Positions 33,845 through 46,348 of a stretch of DNA of 64,000 nt are shown here, piece after piece. The notes beneath the pieces were generated by a model. That model saw nothing but the letters and a program-made list of their open reading frames with translations, ran no database searches and was not told where the DNA came from. This stretch comes from Pyricularia pennisetigena (taxonomy: Eukaryota > Ascomycota > Sordariomycetes > Magnaporthales > Pyriculariaceae). Position 1 is the stretch's first letter, and every line of letters starts with the position of its first letter. The stretch lies in NCBI RefSeq assembly GCF_004337985.1, contig NC_043741.1, forward strand, positions 4,626,140 through 4,690,139, written 5' to 3'. The position numbers and the translations under genes are program-made.

Positions 33845-35647
33845 GATCAGACTTGACCGGGCCAAGCTGGAGTAACTTCCAGGTTCAATTAATGACAACG
33901 AGCTTTGATAAGAGCTAATCAAATCATTTTGTCAATCGACGGCGCTGCACAGACATAGGTAGGGCTCTCCGCCCCTCGGCAACCTTTCAAAAGCTCAGAG
34001 AGCCCTACGAACGAACGGTAGGTATGTGCGGAGTTTTCCATTTCCCTGAATCAAACTTGTCAGGTTTTTAGCCTGGTCTGGTCTGGCCGTCCGTGAGATG
34101 TGCAAAAGCAAGACAAGGTACACTCCCGCGGGATGCTCGAAGGGTGGGTACTCAAACTCACCGCCCGCTGCTTAACGAGTGGGTCGTACATGCAACCCAT
34201 GAAGTCAGGCCAAGCAAACGGACGCCCAGCCCCTTCCTCGTACAGTAAGGAAGTTACGAAGGAAGGTACCTTACCTGGGGTGGCAGGCCGAGGCGGAGGC
34301 TGGTTTATTAGGTTGACACACCACACCCGAGAGACTCCAGGGGTGTTGGAGCTGTGGTCTGCTGCAGCTGTCCTGCACGCGCTCCGCCCAAAACGCGGAC
34401 AGATTGATCTCGAAAATTTAGCTTAGATGGGATGAATGGAATGGTGTCGCGCCGACCAAGCCAAAAGTAGCGCCCGCCTTACTATTACTGCGTACATTTC
34501 AAGCCTATCATCAACTGCTTAGGGATTATTATTTTGTTTGACGACCTGCCATCGTCGGGCATCCATCAGTTTACCCGTCCCGCTCCATCGTATTGACGCG
34601 TTGGGCTCAAGCAGCCGCAGGGAAGAAGAAGAAAGAAAACAACCCGAAGCCAAAAAAAGAGACAAAAAAAAAAAGAAACAAAAAGAAAGAAAACACTAAA
34701 AAAAGGAACGAAAGAAGAAAAAAAAACCCCACGCGCAAATTTCACACCCGCAAATTACCAACAAGCACTTCAAGGACCGGGGCTTGGCTACTGTTGTGCA
34801 ACATTCGACGCTGTAGTAAGCTTCACAAACTTCATCTCACGAAGTTCTCCGCCTCAGCTCTATTCCTCGTCCTCAGTTCCACGACTCCGGCCCTATCTTC
34901 CCTGGCTGGTATTCCCGCATGAAACAACTTCGGGGAGTGACAGCAGCAGATCAAGTCACTCTGTCGCCTCCAAATCCGAACTGACCGTATCTCTTTCATG
35001 CCAACGAACACCTGACCTGACCAGGTTTTCGTTTCCCCAACGATACACCGCTGCTGGCCAACCAACACCGGCGCTGCTCCTGGCTTGGTGTACGCTTTTT
35101 GCCTCATAAACAGATACATACGGTGTCTATCTGCGCTTTCAACGTCTCAACGTCACGGTGGCCAGCTGGCAGTCCGTCTCAGCAAATCGACTGGTATTGA
35201 AGGCAGTTTTTGTCTGATGCACGTACGACTTGCGTTGCTCTCATTCGGTTTCCTGCAGAGACCATCGTCCGCATCAGATGAGAGCTGCATCGCGCAGCTT
35301 TGTGCCATCCCACCACACACATCTTTTAGCATAGGCTCATTTGCCCTCGGACTTCAGTAACGGTAATTGCCTGTTCGAAAAGACTCCGGGGTAAGGATAA
35401 ACCCAGCTGCCGTGCAGGCGCAGCAAACCCAAGCATCAAAGGAATCCACACAAAAATCACATCCACGCCAGGGACACGGTAGTAGTCGGCTTCTGGAATT
35501 TGATCTCTTAGGAAGTCGACGCGGCCGCATCAGCCTGTCATCCTACATGCCGCCGCCCCTGGACTTGTACAGCAGAAATTCGTCACGATTCTTGTCGAGC
35601 CAAGATTTTCGACAAGGTCCTGCGAGCTCTCACCGCCCCGGCCTCTC

Positions 35648-38600
35648 ATGGCTCAAAGCGGTCAACCCCAGCAAGAGGAGCCATTCTCACCGCTGCCTGA
35701 GTCCCCAGTCAGTACAACAGCACCGGCCCCATCTTCCGCCTACCAAACGAAACCTCCCAGCTTGTGGCGAAAGTTGCTGGGTAGGGCCAATGACGGCGCC
35801 GAGCAGCCACAAGATGAGGCTTTTGACGTCAAGGAGGACAATGGCGGCTCTCAGAGACATGAGGCTGATACGGAGAAGGAGGAAGACCTTGACCCAGACG
35901 ATCCTCGCCTCGTTCCCGTACGAAAGATGAACCGCAAGGTCGTGGCGGGTCTCCCGAGGGCACAGACGTTCAAAAGACAACAATCTGAGCTCCGCGACAA
36001 TCTCATGCCCGCCGAGCTCTCTCCGGCTGAGCGTCGCGGCCTCTCTTCAGATCGAAGACTACACTCACCACCGCTGAACGGCTCAGACGGTTATTCTAAT
36101 CCTCGCACAAGTGCCCCGGACTTCATTTCATCTTTCGGCGACTCGCTAGCCGATGTCAGCATCTCTGGAACGACTGCCTCGGTTGAGGAACCCCGAACGG
36201 TTTTGGCATCTCTCCTCAACGGAGGCAGAGATAAATCTGGCGAGGATGGACCGCTTGAGACTGCCGGCTCGCTCCCCTTCATGTCCCCCAATTCAATGAC
36301 GAAATTTCCCGAGCCGTCTTCGGATCATAATTTGGACACGGCTTCCATGACAACCTCGGTATACGACCAGTTGATTCACGACGATCTGGAGCGCATTTGG
36401 ATTCTGAACTTGTCGATGCACTTCCGGGACAAGTCCAAACGAGAGAAATTTTTCATCACGTACCGGCAACATGAACATCTATGGCGGCGCGTTACCATTT
36501 CACTAGACTATCGAGCCTCCCCAGAGAACTCTTTGGAGCTGGATCTTGAACACACCAAGCTCCAGCGCGAGAAAAATGCGAAGATATACGAGGCAATCAG
36601 GGATAGCCTGGCTGACATTCAGTTTTACGACACTGTCACCAATCTCAAACTCCAGACCACAGATGGCAGGCTGCACGTGCACGTGGTCGAAGATGTCAAT
36701 GTACGTACCTAGTCCCTGTTGGCGATGCTAACAGAACCCGGAACCTGGTTCGATGTGATGGATGCACTGACGTGAATTGTCCTACAGGAAATAATACACT
36801 ATCCGACAATCCCAATGATACGGCATCTCGACTGCAGGCGCGTCAAGGAGCGCGAGATTCATTTCGAAGCACACATGTCAGGCTTTGTGTATAAAGTCCG
36901 TGTTCATGGCAGGACCTTGATCAAAAAAGAAATTCCTGGCCCGGACACGGTGGACGAGTTCCTCTACGAAATCAACGCACTGACTCAGCTACAAGATTCG
37001 CGCTATGTGATAGAGTTATATGGTATCATAATTGACGACCGGGAGGAGCATGTCAAAGGCCTGCTCATCAGTTACGCCGAGAACGGCACCCTTGTGGACA
37101 TGATTTATGATCACGACCACCAACTGCCGTGGCCCAGGCGTGAGAAATGGGCGCGCCAGATAGTTGACGGACTCTCAGAAATCCACGAAGCTGGCTTTGT
37201 TCAGGGTGATTTCACACTATCCAACATTGTCATTGATGCAAACGACGACGCCAAAATCATTGACATCAACAGGAGAGGCTGCCCAGTCGGATGGGAGCCT
37301 CCCGAAGCAACTCCACTGATTGAAAGCAACCAACGCATTTCCATGTATATTGGCGTCAAGTCGGACCTCTATCAACTTGGCATGGTGCTTTGGTCTCTGG
37401 GAGCGCAGGAGGATGAGCCCGAGCTGCAAAATCGCCCTTTACGTCTCGATCTAGACACTGACTGCCCTGAATGGTACCGCGAAATCGTCCACATCTGTTT
37501 GGCAGAAAACCCGCGCCACAGGTTGCAAGCTGCGAGGCTTTTGGACATGTTCCCTGGCTCAAAATACCAATACGGCAGTGGCACTGGGCGCTTGATCCCG
37601 CATCACCATCACCAGTACTCACATGCACCGTCAGCCTCCTTCGATTCTTCCATCCACAACTACAACAGTGCCCCGATTATCCGAACGATCAACTCGCCGC
37701 CGCCCGAGTGGTCGTACAAGACGTACAGTGGCCAGACATTTGTAGACACTGCCGCAGCTCTCTCTCGGGATCCATATTACTTCCCGATGCGCGGGAGATC
37801 TCCCCCAAGCCCAATAGCAAGTCATAGAAGTGGCGAGCTGTATGGTAATCGATATGGGCCACCCGCTTGGTCTGCCTACAGTTACGAGCAGAACCGCACC
37901 AGTGAATACTCAGCCAGCGACATTGGTGCTGACAACAGAATAGATGATGATGCACTGCGTGGTGAGAGAAGCGAGACTTCTTGGTCGGTCCAGGGGGAAT
38001 CCCTGGCGGATACGGAACTGGATGAGGGTCCCAGCATGGGCGCTTCGCTGATCGGCCTAGACAGGCCGACTCTGGAAACTCCGGTGATACCGAGAGATGC
38101 TTCCCGTGACAATGCCACGCCACAACCGAAATATAACAACACACAGATGCTCCTAACCAGTTTGGCAGAGCAGTTCACCGCGCCTGGTGAGTGTTCAGCG
38201 CCAAATTCACTCAACCCTTGCGACAAGCAACCAGAGGCTATTCCGTTACCCCCGTCGCCAGTCAATGAGGCCGACTGGGTAGCTTCAACGGCTTCGCAAG
38301 CCTGTGAATCTGAGAAAAATGAGATGGATGCAGAGGGAGATGGCGGGGCACTGATATGGCCACTCGATGAGCCCCATTCGGACAAAGAAGCATCAGGCTC
38401 AATAGGGCTCGTTACCGGTCTTCCTGCGGTCGATAAATCATTTGCCTGCTCCCCAGATCCGAAAACCGCCTATCCGAGAACAGAAATATCAACAATCTCC
38501 GAGGTGACTGGAATGGACGTCCCTGACACTGACATCCTGGGCGGTGCAAGTCTGACACCTGTTGCCGAGACGCCAGAGACGATGTTGTTGGTGAACCCGC

Positions 38601-38887
38601 TTGAATCACCAAAATTAGAGCAAGTCCTGAAGAGCTTGTCGCCGCGGCCGTCGAGTACTAGAAGCAGCTCACCCCCAGTTCTGCCAAATGACCTGAAGGG
38701 TGTCGGGTCTGCTCATGAAGATACGAATGAAGAGATGATGAGAACTCGAGACTCTCTAGACGACGACTGTACGCACAACTTTGATGCCATGACCTCAGGC
38801 ACAAGTCTTGCAGATGACTTGCAGAAGTCGAAAGCTTTGAGCGGGACGCGCCAGGATCCCGTAACCACTCAACCAATTGCAACCTAG
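35648..38887 (+). CDS. Atypical protein kinase-like protein (altered HRD and DFG motifs)
   Basis: Proposed exons are 35648-36700 and 36788-38887, giving 1050 aa. The first ~230 residues are disordered. A conserved segment follows (DLERIWILNLSMHFRDKSKR onward), then a kinase-like domain from about residue 370. The candidate ATP Lys is in RTLIKKEIPG and the helix-C Glu in EFLYEINAL. The catalytic loop reads VQGDFTLSNIVI (His-Arg replaced by Gln-Gly; Asp and Asn kept), and the metal-binding motif reads DIN instead of DFG. No canonical APE is evident; WEPPE may stand in for it. The C-terminal ~450 residues are Ser/Pro/Asp-rich. The mix of kept and lost residues makes activity uncertain. The start is the first in-frame ATG; an out-of-frame upstream ATG (35547) opens a frame overlapping it up to 35930. 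Confidence 0.8.
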
Positions 38888-40059
38888 ACCTTACGACTAT
38901 CTAATGATTATGTTAGCTTTTTTTCTTTTTCTTTTTTTTCTTCTTTGTCTCTTTCTCGCACTTACACCCATGTATAGAACCTGTTTTTTGATTATGATTT
39001 TTTCAAGTTCATTTCTCAACAATGAAGTTGTTTTGTATTTGCAGCGTTTCAGATCCCCTGTAACTATTAACACTTGCGATGGTGGAGTTTTGATAAACGT
39101 CGGTGCGAGCCGTCGTCCTTACTGTCTAGTCGCGTATTTTTTTCGTCATAGCATCAACGTTTTCCTGCATCATATTTTCCCGGGCTTGATGAAATCTATT
39201 GGTACCTATTGCTGTAGACCTTTTATCAGCCACACGAAATAAGACTCGAATGGCAGCCTTTCTATTCTTTTTTCTTTATTTCTGGTTTTAATCCATCTTA
39301 AATACTGAGCCTGCCTTCCCGCCTGCATGCAGGGATGATTTTCGTATGCTGGCTTCATTCAAGATGGTCCCAAACGAATACCATTGAAGATCGAGGAATT
39401 CATAAATAACCCTAATTTGATCTCGGTTCTATTTGGACGAACATGGTGGAAACGATCAGAAGCCACGGGGTTACAGAGAGAATCAGAGATCAACCGAAAA
39501 TAAGGAAGTTTGTCGATGTAGCATACGCTTTACGCTTTACCGAGGGATGCTTATCCGCTCCTGACGAGCCGCAAAAAGTCGCCACAGTGCATTTCGGTGT
39601 CCAATTCTCGAAGCCTTCGGCATCTACATGACCAAGGCAAGAGGGATTTAGGCATGACATGTACAAAGTATAACCTTCCAGCATAAATCGTCTTTACATG
39701 TATCAACTGAGTTGCTAGGCTTGGCAAGTTGTTGAGTATGTGGTACTTACTGGTGAGAGGCATTCGTCGTCTCCCTTTTTTTTTCACATGCATTTTCCTT
39801 GATGGTCTTTGTGTTTTTCGTTGGCAGATAACACCCGAGAAACGTTACAGAAATTGATCAAAATGCCGAATCGTTGAGAGACCAGGGGTGCGCGAACGTG
39901 CGATGTTGCACTTGTCTAAAGGAGCTGGAATTCCCGAATTGAGATGACGGGCAGCCATGGAATTTGTCGGGAAGAACCCGCAATCATATGTCAAGGATCG
40001 GACGTTTGTTTCTATGTGCCTGGGGTTTGGGGTAGGTTAGATGAGCCGAGGCACACACC

Positions 40060-40060
<1 letters not shown>

Positions 40061-40087
<27 letters not shown>
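40061..40087 (+). repeat. Poly(A) tract, 27 nt
   Basis: Uninterrupted A run followed by A/G sequence; intergenic. Confidence 0.95.
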
Positions 40088-40090
<3 letters not shown>

Positions 40091-41338
40091 AAAAAGAATA
40101 TTTGATCTTTAACTCCTTGTCCGGGTCGCTCAACTGTTTTCTTTCCTCTCTGTGGCAATTGAATTTTCCCATCCACCGACGTTGTTTTTAGACTTTGGGC
40201 ACTTTGACGTAATAAGAGGTCGGGGCTGCAATGTTGAGAGTGGTTTTTAGCGGGGTTGTCTCCAACCTTGGAGCTACTCCCGTACCAAATAAAAGAGAAA
40301 AAAAAAAAAATGCAACAGCTTCTTCCTATGACACAGCCAAGAAAAGATGCTTGCAGCTTTCTGGCAAACTGTGGGGTCTTGAAGACAGGAACGACCACAA
40401 CATGGGAGCCGGACGAGGCCGATCCCAGAAATCGGAAGGAGAACCCAAAGGTATCTCGGGTATCCACTAGTGGATTACTAAATTTGTAGTTGATGGAAAA
40501 GGTTACTGCTGCCTGCTTGCCAGCCAGCCAGCCAACAACGATCACCATTGGCAAAGGCATTCACATTTGCAGTACAGTTCACGTGATCGACAGGGCTATT
40601 CCAACAAGTTTTAGCTACAGCTGCAATGCAGATGGTTTTAGCGGACTATACCTGCCGAGACGGAGGAAAGCAGAAGCAAAAGTCAACAAGGCGCCCGCAA
40701 AACTGCAGAGTTGAAGGAGAGGTACTGTACAATTTTCACTGATAAAAGAAAAAAAGTCCCAGCCCAGCCAGCCCTTGAGTGCCGGGCGGCGATTCGGCGG
40801 GGGATGCCAGGGTTGCAGGGTTGCAGACTTACAGGGATGCCGACGGCCCCTTTGCCCGAACGGACGGGGGGGAGACAACACTTTGACCAATCAGGTGTTG
40901 TGCTTTCCCAACAATTGCCTCCCCAACAAAATGCGTGAGAAAAAAAAGGGACCATAAGATTTTTTTTTTTTTTTGATGTAATTCTTTGATAGCACATGAG
41001 CTTGGGCGCATGTTTACGACGCGTGGGTCAGTCGACTTTATGGCATTGACGGGCAGTGATGAGAAACAATGGGCTGATGCGTCTGGGGCCGTGGCAGACT
41101 GCACAAGCAAGAGGGGAGTAAGAAGAATAAAAAATCTGGTCCAACAGCCTTCCAAAGGCTGATATTATCTTTGGAGGGAGGATGGGATCTGGGGAGCCTC
41201 ATAGCTTGGAGCCTGATCGCCCGTGCAAGCCCAGTCAACCTCCCAACGCCTTGTCAGAGGAATGTTTTGTCGCAACAAATGAACAAACTCATCATCTGAT
41301 AGGGTGGTCAGGTGGCTTCTGATTTGGTTTGCCTAGGT

Positions 41339-41359
41339 TGTTGTTGTTGTTGTTGTTGT
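41339..41359 (+). repeat. (TTG)n trinucleotide microsatellite
   Basis: About seven uninterrupted TTG units in the OLE1 upstream region. Confidence 0.9.
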
Positions 41360-42070
41360 CCTCAAAATAAGGAAGCACCTACTAGTTTGTAGGTTCTTAC
41401 TGTCCCCAACCTCTAGATTAGTATACAGCAAGGTGTTTCGCAACGGCCAAGTACAGTGTACTGTATTTGCTTGTTATGGTAACAAGGTTTGGTTGAGAGA
41501 AGGACATTACATGTACACGACGGCAGGCAATATGTACTGTACGTGCGATACGTGGTGTATCAAAGCCAACATCCAAGTCCCATAACCATATTTCGGTAGG
41601 GCAATGTCCAAGTCAGCCTCCAGAAGTCAACCCCCCAGAGTTGAGCTGATTCGCGAGTCCATACATCCATCCCACAGGAGACATACCCCGGGCTAGCCCG
41701 ATCCTAGTTTTTACTTCTTTCCTCTCCCTTCCTCGGCAGGGCGGCTTCTTACTCTGTTCTGTTGTGTAAAGGGAAAGCAAGACCCACCCGGCCTACCCAC
41801 CCGCCACCTTCTGTTGTTGAATACCCTTGTTGTTGTTCGCCCCCCTCCAACAAACCCCAAAGCATTGATATAAACGGATACTACCCAACCAATTCTTTGA
41901 CCTGACCTCGACCTCACTTTCTTTCATAGCACCATCCAACTTTTGCCATCAAACCTTCACTTCTCCTTCGGCACTTCTCGCCGGCAGAGTCTGTACACTA
42001 GTTGTACAAACAACAGTCAAGAGAGTGAGAACCTTGGACTTTGGACTAGATAGTCTTGGCTTCGCCAATC

Positions 42071-43586
42071 ATGGCTTCGTCATCTTCCTCCGTGCCGGAG
42101 TTGGCTGCTGCCTTTCCTGATGGCACTACCGACTTCAAGCCCATGAGGAGCAGCAAGTCCTACGATGCCAGCAAGCCGCACATTTCCGAGACACCTATGA
42201 CCCTCAAGAACTGGCACAAGCACGTCAACTGGCTCAACACCACCTTCATTGTGTTTGTGCCTCTGGCTGGTCTCATATCCACCTATTGGATCCCTCTACA
42301 GTGGAAGACGGCTGTCTGGGCTGTCATCTACTACTTCAACACCGGCCTTGGAATTACTGCTGGTAAGTGGGCTATTGGGCGATCGAGCTGGGCCTGGCCC
42401 CATTGTACCAACGTCCTCCCTACAGAGATACTAACTATATGTGCTTGCAGGTTACCATCGACTTTGGGCCCACAGCTGCTACAAGGCCTCGCTTCCTCTC
42501 AAAATCTACCTTGCCGCTGTCGGCGCCGGTGCCGTCCAGGGCTCTATCAGATGGTGGTCCAATGGTCACCGTGCACACCACCGTTACACCGATACCGAGA
42601 AGGACCCCTACTCGGTCCGCAAGGGTCTCCTTTACTCGCACATGGGATGGATGCTCATGAAGCAGAACCCCAAGAAGCAGGGCCGCACCGACATCACCGA
42701 CTTGAACGAGGACCCGGTTGTCGTTTGGCAGCACCGCAACTTCCTCAAGTGTGTCATCTTCATGGCCCTCGTCTTCCCAACACTGGTGGCCGGTCTTGGA
42801 TGGGGTGACTACTGGGGAGGCTTCATCTACGGAGGTATCCTGCGTGTCTTCTTCGTTCAGCAGGCCACCTTCTGCGTCAACTCGCTTGCCCACTGGCTCG
42901 GTGACCAGCCTTTCGACGACCGCAACTCGCCTCGTGACCACGTCATCACCGCCCTTGTCACGCTTGGAGAGGGATATCACAACTTCCACCACGAGTTCCC
43001 CTCAGACTACCGCAATGCAATTGAGTGGTGGCAGTATGACCCCACCAAGTGGTGCATTTGGATCTGGAAGCAGCTTGGTCTCGCGCACAACCTGAAGCAG
43101 TTCCGCCAAAACGAGATTGAGAAGGGGCGTGTCCAGCAGTTGCAGAAGAAGCTCGACCAGAAGCGCGCCAAGCTTGACTGGGGTATTCCTCTGGAGCAGC
43201 TTCCCGTTGTTAGCTGGGATGACTTCGTCGAGCAGTCTAAGAACGGAAAGGCTTGGATTGCTGTTGCTGGCGTCATTCACGATGTCGGCGACTTCATCAA
43301 GGACCACCCTGGTGGCAAGGCTCTCATCACTTCGGCCATTGGCAAGGACGCGACCGCCATATTCAACGGCGGTGTCTACAACCACTCCAACGCCGCCCAC
43401 AACTTGCTCTCGACCATGCGTGTGGGTGTTTTGCGTGGCGGCTGCGAGGTTGAGATCTGGAAGCGTGCCCAGTCTGAAAACAAGGACGTTTCAACCGTCG
43501 TTGATTCTACGGGCAACCGCATTGTCCGCGCTGGCGGGCAAGCAACAAAGGTCGTCCAGCCGGTTCCGGGAGCCCAGGCTGCGTGA
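42071..43586 (+). CDS. OLE1: Stearoyl-CoA (delta-9) desaturase with cytochrome b5 domain
   Basis: ER membrane di-iron enzyme making palmitoleate and oleate from saturated acyl-CoA. Proposed exons are 42071-42362 and 42451-43586, giving 475 aa. All three histidine boxes are present: HRLWAH (100-105), HRAHH (137-141) and HNFHH (274-278). The transmembrane segments flank boxes I and II as usual. The C-terminal cytochrome b5 domain has HPGG (heme His383) and a second heme-ligand candidate His409 in YNHSNAA, supplying electrons in cis as in fungal Ole1. The intron splits a Gly codon just before box I and has a CTAAC branch site 18 nt before its end. Codon use is strongly C-ending, as in highly expressed fungal genes. 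The ATG at 42071 starts [11 protein letters not shown]. Confidence 0.97.
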
Positions 43587-44488
43587 TGCCTGGTGTTTCG
43601 AATCTTGGTCACGGTTAGGCTCATAGGTTCATACCCCATGATGGGTTGCCATACCGTGCATTACTCTGCGATGAGTCAACCAGAGATTGCTGCTTTCACT
43701 GTCATTGTTTGGCGTTGAGGTTTAGGTTTTTTTGTGTTGTTATTGGGTGACTTCCTATAATGTATGGCATTTTTATGATTGTTGTTAGATCAAAATTGTT
43801 GGTGAGCTACAGCAGGCCAGATCGGCTCAGATTGACTACCTTGCTCATCCGGTCTGCTCTGTACATAGATATTTTCATCGCTCACATATTCTAGTCTGGG
43901 TGATTCTATATTGGCAGGACGTGTCTCGAAAAATGTTTGTGATATACCTTTTTGGCCGAAGATGCTGCTGGCAGGGAGCCCAGTGAGGCCGCTGGCGTCT
44001 GCGGCAGACCGATGATGAAGACTATGCCACAGAGTTTTTCCTCGTAGAAGCACGGGTAGGGTCAAGCCTGAGGACTCCGCGTCGGAGAGTGGCATACGTG
44101 TGGAAATTGCTTCTTCGTGTTGATGTCTTGAATAGATGAGAACTTGCATCCTTTGCCCGGCCCCTTGAGACGACTAAACAAGCATATCATGTAAGAAGAC
44201 ATTCCAAGAACCGAAAGACGTGGCGTGGAAGTGGTATGCATTTTCAGACCTATAAGCCACGAACTCGAACCCAGCTCGCCGTTGGTAGCCACAGATGCGA
44301 TCCAAGTGCGTCGGGACAACATCCGGGTGACTCGAACTTGCAGCTGGGAAAGGGTGATGGGGAGACAACTATCATCATCACTTGAGACAGCATCGTTAGC
44401 GGGATCTGCCGGCCTGTCTGCCTCCTCCTCACGCGTCCGTAAGGCCAGAGACCATGATGTGACCTTGACAGGGTCTCGGGCTCTTTGG

Positions 44489-44493
<5 letters not shown>

Positions 44494-44519
<26 letters not shown>
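44494..44519 (+). repeat. Poly(A) tract, 26 nt
   Basis: Uninterrupted A run in gene-free DNA. Confidence 0.95.
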
Positions 44520-45864
44520 TTAAAAAGATGATGGCGCTAGGCATTTCCATATCAAAAGACAAGTCGCTGCGACTAGTCTACCGGGTCTAAACAGCTTTGA
44601 GGGCCAAGCAGTGATGCCTACTGCACGTCGGGATTATATCCCGTGGCGCTAGTGCGACTCCCGCCAACCCCTCCCCGCCCCCCGCACAAGATGCTATACT
44701 ACCTCTCCATCGCTGCGATTATACCAGGAGACAAGACGAGCACAGTTTGCATGCTCGTCCTAGCCATCCAAGTGAATGTGTTAAGGCCAGGTCTACCGCG
44801 TTCCAGAGACAGACCAGGGGAGGGCCAAGAAACAACGACCACGTCTAAGTGAAGGAGGCGAGCTCCCCTCGATTTAACGGCGGCACGGGGGAGGTTAGGG
44901 CGGGAGTGGATTGCCAATAATAACTAGTTCCGTGTCAGCAAACAGTGCTGCGGAAACCATTTGTTGCTTTGAAATCGCCTCAAAGGCACGGATATAAACG
45001 AAGTAATCAAACTTGTATGAACTCTTTTCCAATTTGAGCTTTGGTTAGAATAGATTAGGATTTTGTGGTGGCTTGACCTGGACGTGAAAGAATGAGAAAT
45101 AAACCTCGACTGGAAAAATTCAAATCCCCAAAAAGCGCAATATAAACAATGGCCAGGAATTATTATGCCCTCCAGGGGTGATGCCAAACCACAAGATAAC
45201 AAAATAGCAATGGTCCATTATTTCCCAAGGAGATTAGCCGCCTGCAATGCATGAATTGTCAATGCACCCGGCTCTGTAAATCTTGACCCGGTTCCCCTAA
45301 ACAAGACTAAGATCTCCAAAAGGCAACAAAACAAACAGTGGGCAGACCGGTACTCTGCCCGCCAAGAACCAAGAAGGTAAACAAAAGAAATATAGTGGGG
45401 TTCTATATAGCATAAAAGACAAGCAAGAAACGAATGAGCATGACGGAAGTGACGACCTTTTGAGCTGAGATTGAACAGGACCAGGAACAGCCCAATATTG
45501 AGGAACTTGGTATTTCCAAGCAAACGCAATAAACAAATGAAACTACCCCCCAAGTCTTTGTTTAGATTCCACCAACTTCCTCCACACTAATAATAACAGT
45601 CTTAGCTGCTCGAGTGACATATATGTGTATATACTTTCTGACAAAGGAAAATAATAATAATAATAAAGGATTCGATAGTGTGTTGTCCGAGACAGTTAAT
45701 TGGCCCATCCCGTCATCCCTTCCCAGTAGAGAACAGGGGATATAAGGGGTTTGAAGAATAAATCGGGGGAGCCAGCCGTACAATCTATAAGGGTATTCTT
45801 TTCTCTCTTAACGACAAAAATCCAAAGAAGCAAGAAAACGCGCCAAATGAGTCGCAAGGTTCCA

Positions 45865-45892
45865 TAAACGGTAAACGGTAAACGGTAAACGG
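45865..45892 (+). repeat. Tandem heptamer (TAAACGG)x4
   Basis: Four perfect 7-bp units, followed by a partial unit TAA. Non-coding on both strands as far as I can see. Confidence 0.92.
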
Positions 45893-46348
45893 TAATAGAA
45901 AGAAGACCTGGTCATAACAAACAAGGGCTAAGGGGGGGAAAACATGGTGCCACCATCAGTATTCCCGGGCAGAACAACTCCATGCAACCCATCGCACTGA
46001 ACGAGGCCCATATCCACTGCCCCCTTTTTCCAAAGAATCAAATATTGAACTAGAAAGACTTAAGGAGTAAAATGAAGCCGTGTTGCCTTGGTGAGCAACA
46101 CAGATTCCACCAATGCTCGGTTTTTCTGAGAGCAGGGGACTGAAGATCAGCTAAAAGAAAAAGGAATGATGAATAGAGAGTGTCGAGAAATGTTGCAATA
46201 ATATGCCTATAGTATGGTGAAAAAATAAAATAAAATTAAAAAACTCCAAAACACCGAGCCCGTGTATATGAAGGACGATGACCAACCAAACCAACTGAGA
46301 CTAGTCAGTGTAAATGCAACGCTCAAATGGGACCGGGCACTTTTTGCT

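Larger units (their letters stand above)
30457..35647. other. 5.2 kb gene-free region
   Basis: No gene recognised on either strand. It contains T runs (31911-31929, and 31527-31557 interrupted by N), a 29-nt A run at 33814-33842, an A/G-rich stretch at 34620-34735, and several short palindromes of the TACGGAGTA and TAGGTACCTA types (32874-33584). The last part is probably the 5' leader of the kinase-like gene. Confidence 0.55.
38888..42070. other. 3.2 kb intergenic, upstream of OLE1
   Basis: Holds the 3' region of the kinase-like gene, a 27-nt A run (40061-40087), a (TTG)n microsatellite (41339-41359), and a pyrimidine-rich segment at about 41880-42000 that probably lies in the OLE1 leader. 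No gene recognised. Confidence 0.6.
43587..46348. other. 2.8 kb intergenic between convergent genes
   Basis: Contains a 26-nt A run (44494-44519), an (ATA)n run near 45650-45664, and four tandem copies of TAAACGG (45865-45892). No gene recognised. Confidence 0.6.

Noticed and set aside
35547..35670. Splicing of the frame starting at 35547 into the kinase-like gene
   Set aside because: No donor-acceptor pair tried (GT at 35617 with AG at 35658 or 35669) gives a matching phase, and the introns would be very short.
44255..44300. Possible minus-strand tRNA T-arm (GGTTCGAGT)
   Set aside because: No matching stem or cloverleaf around it.
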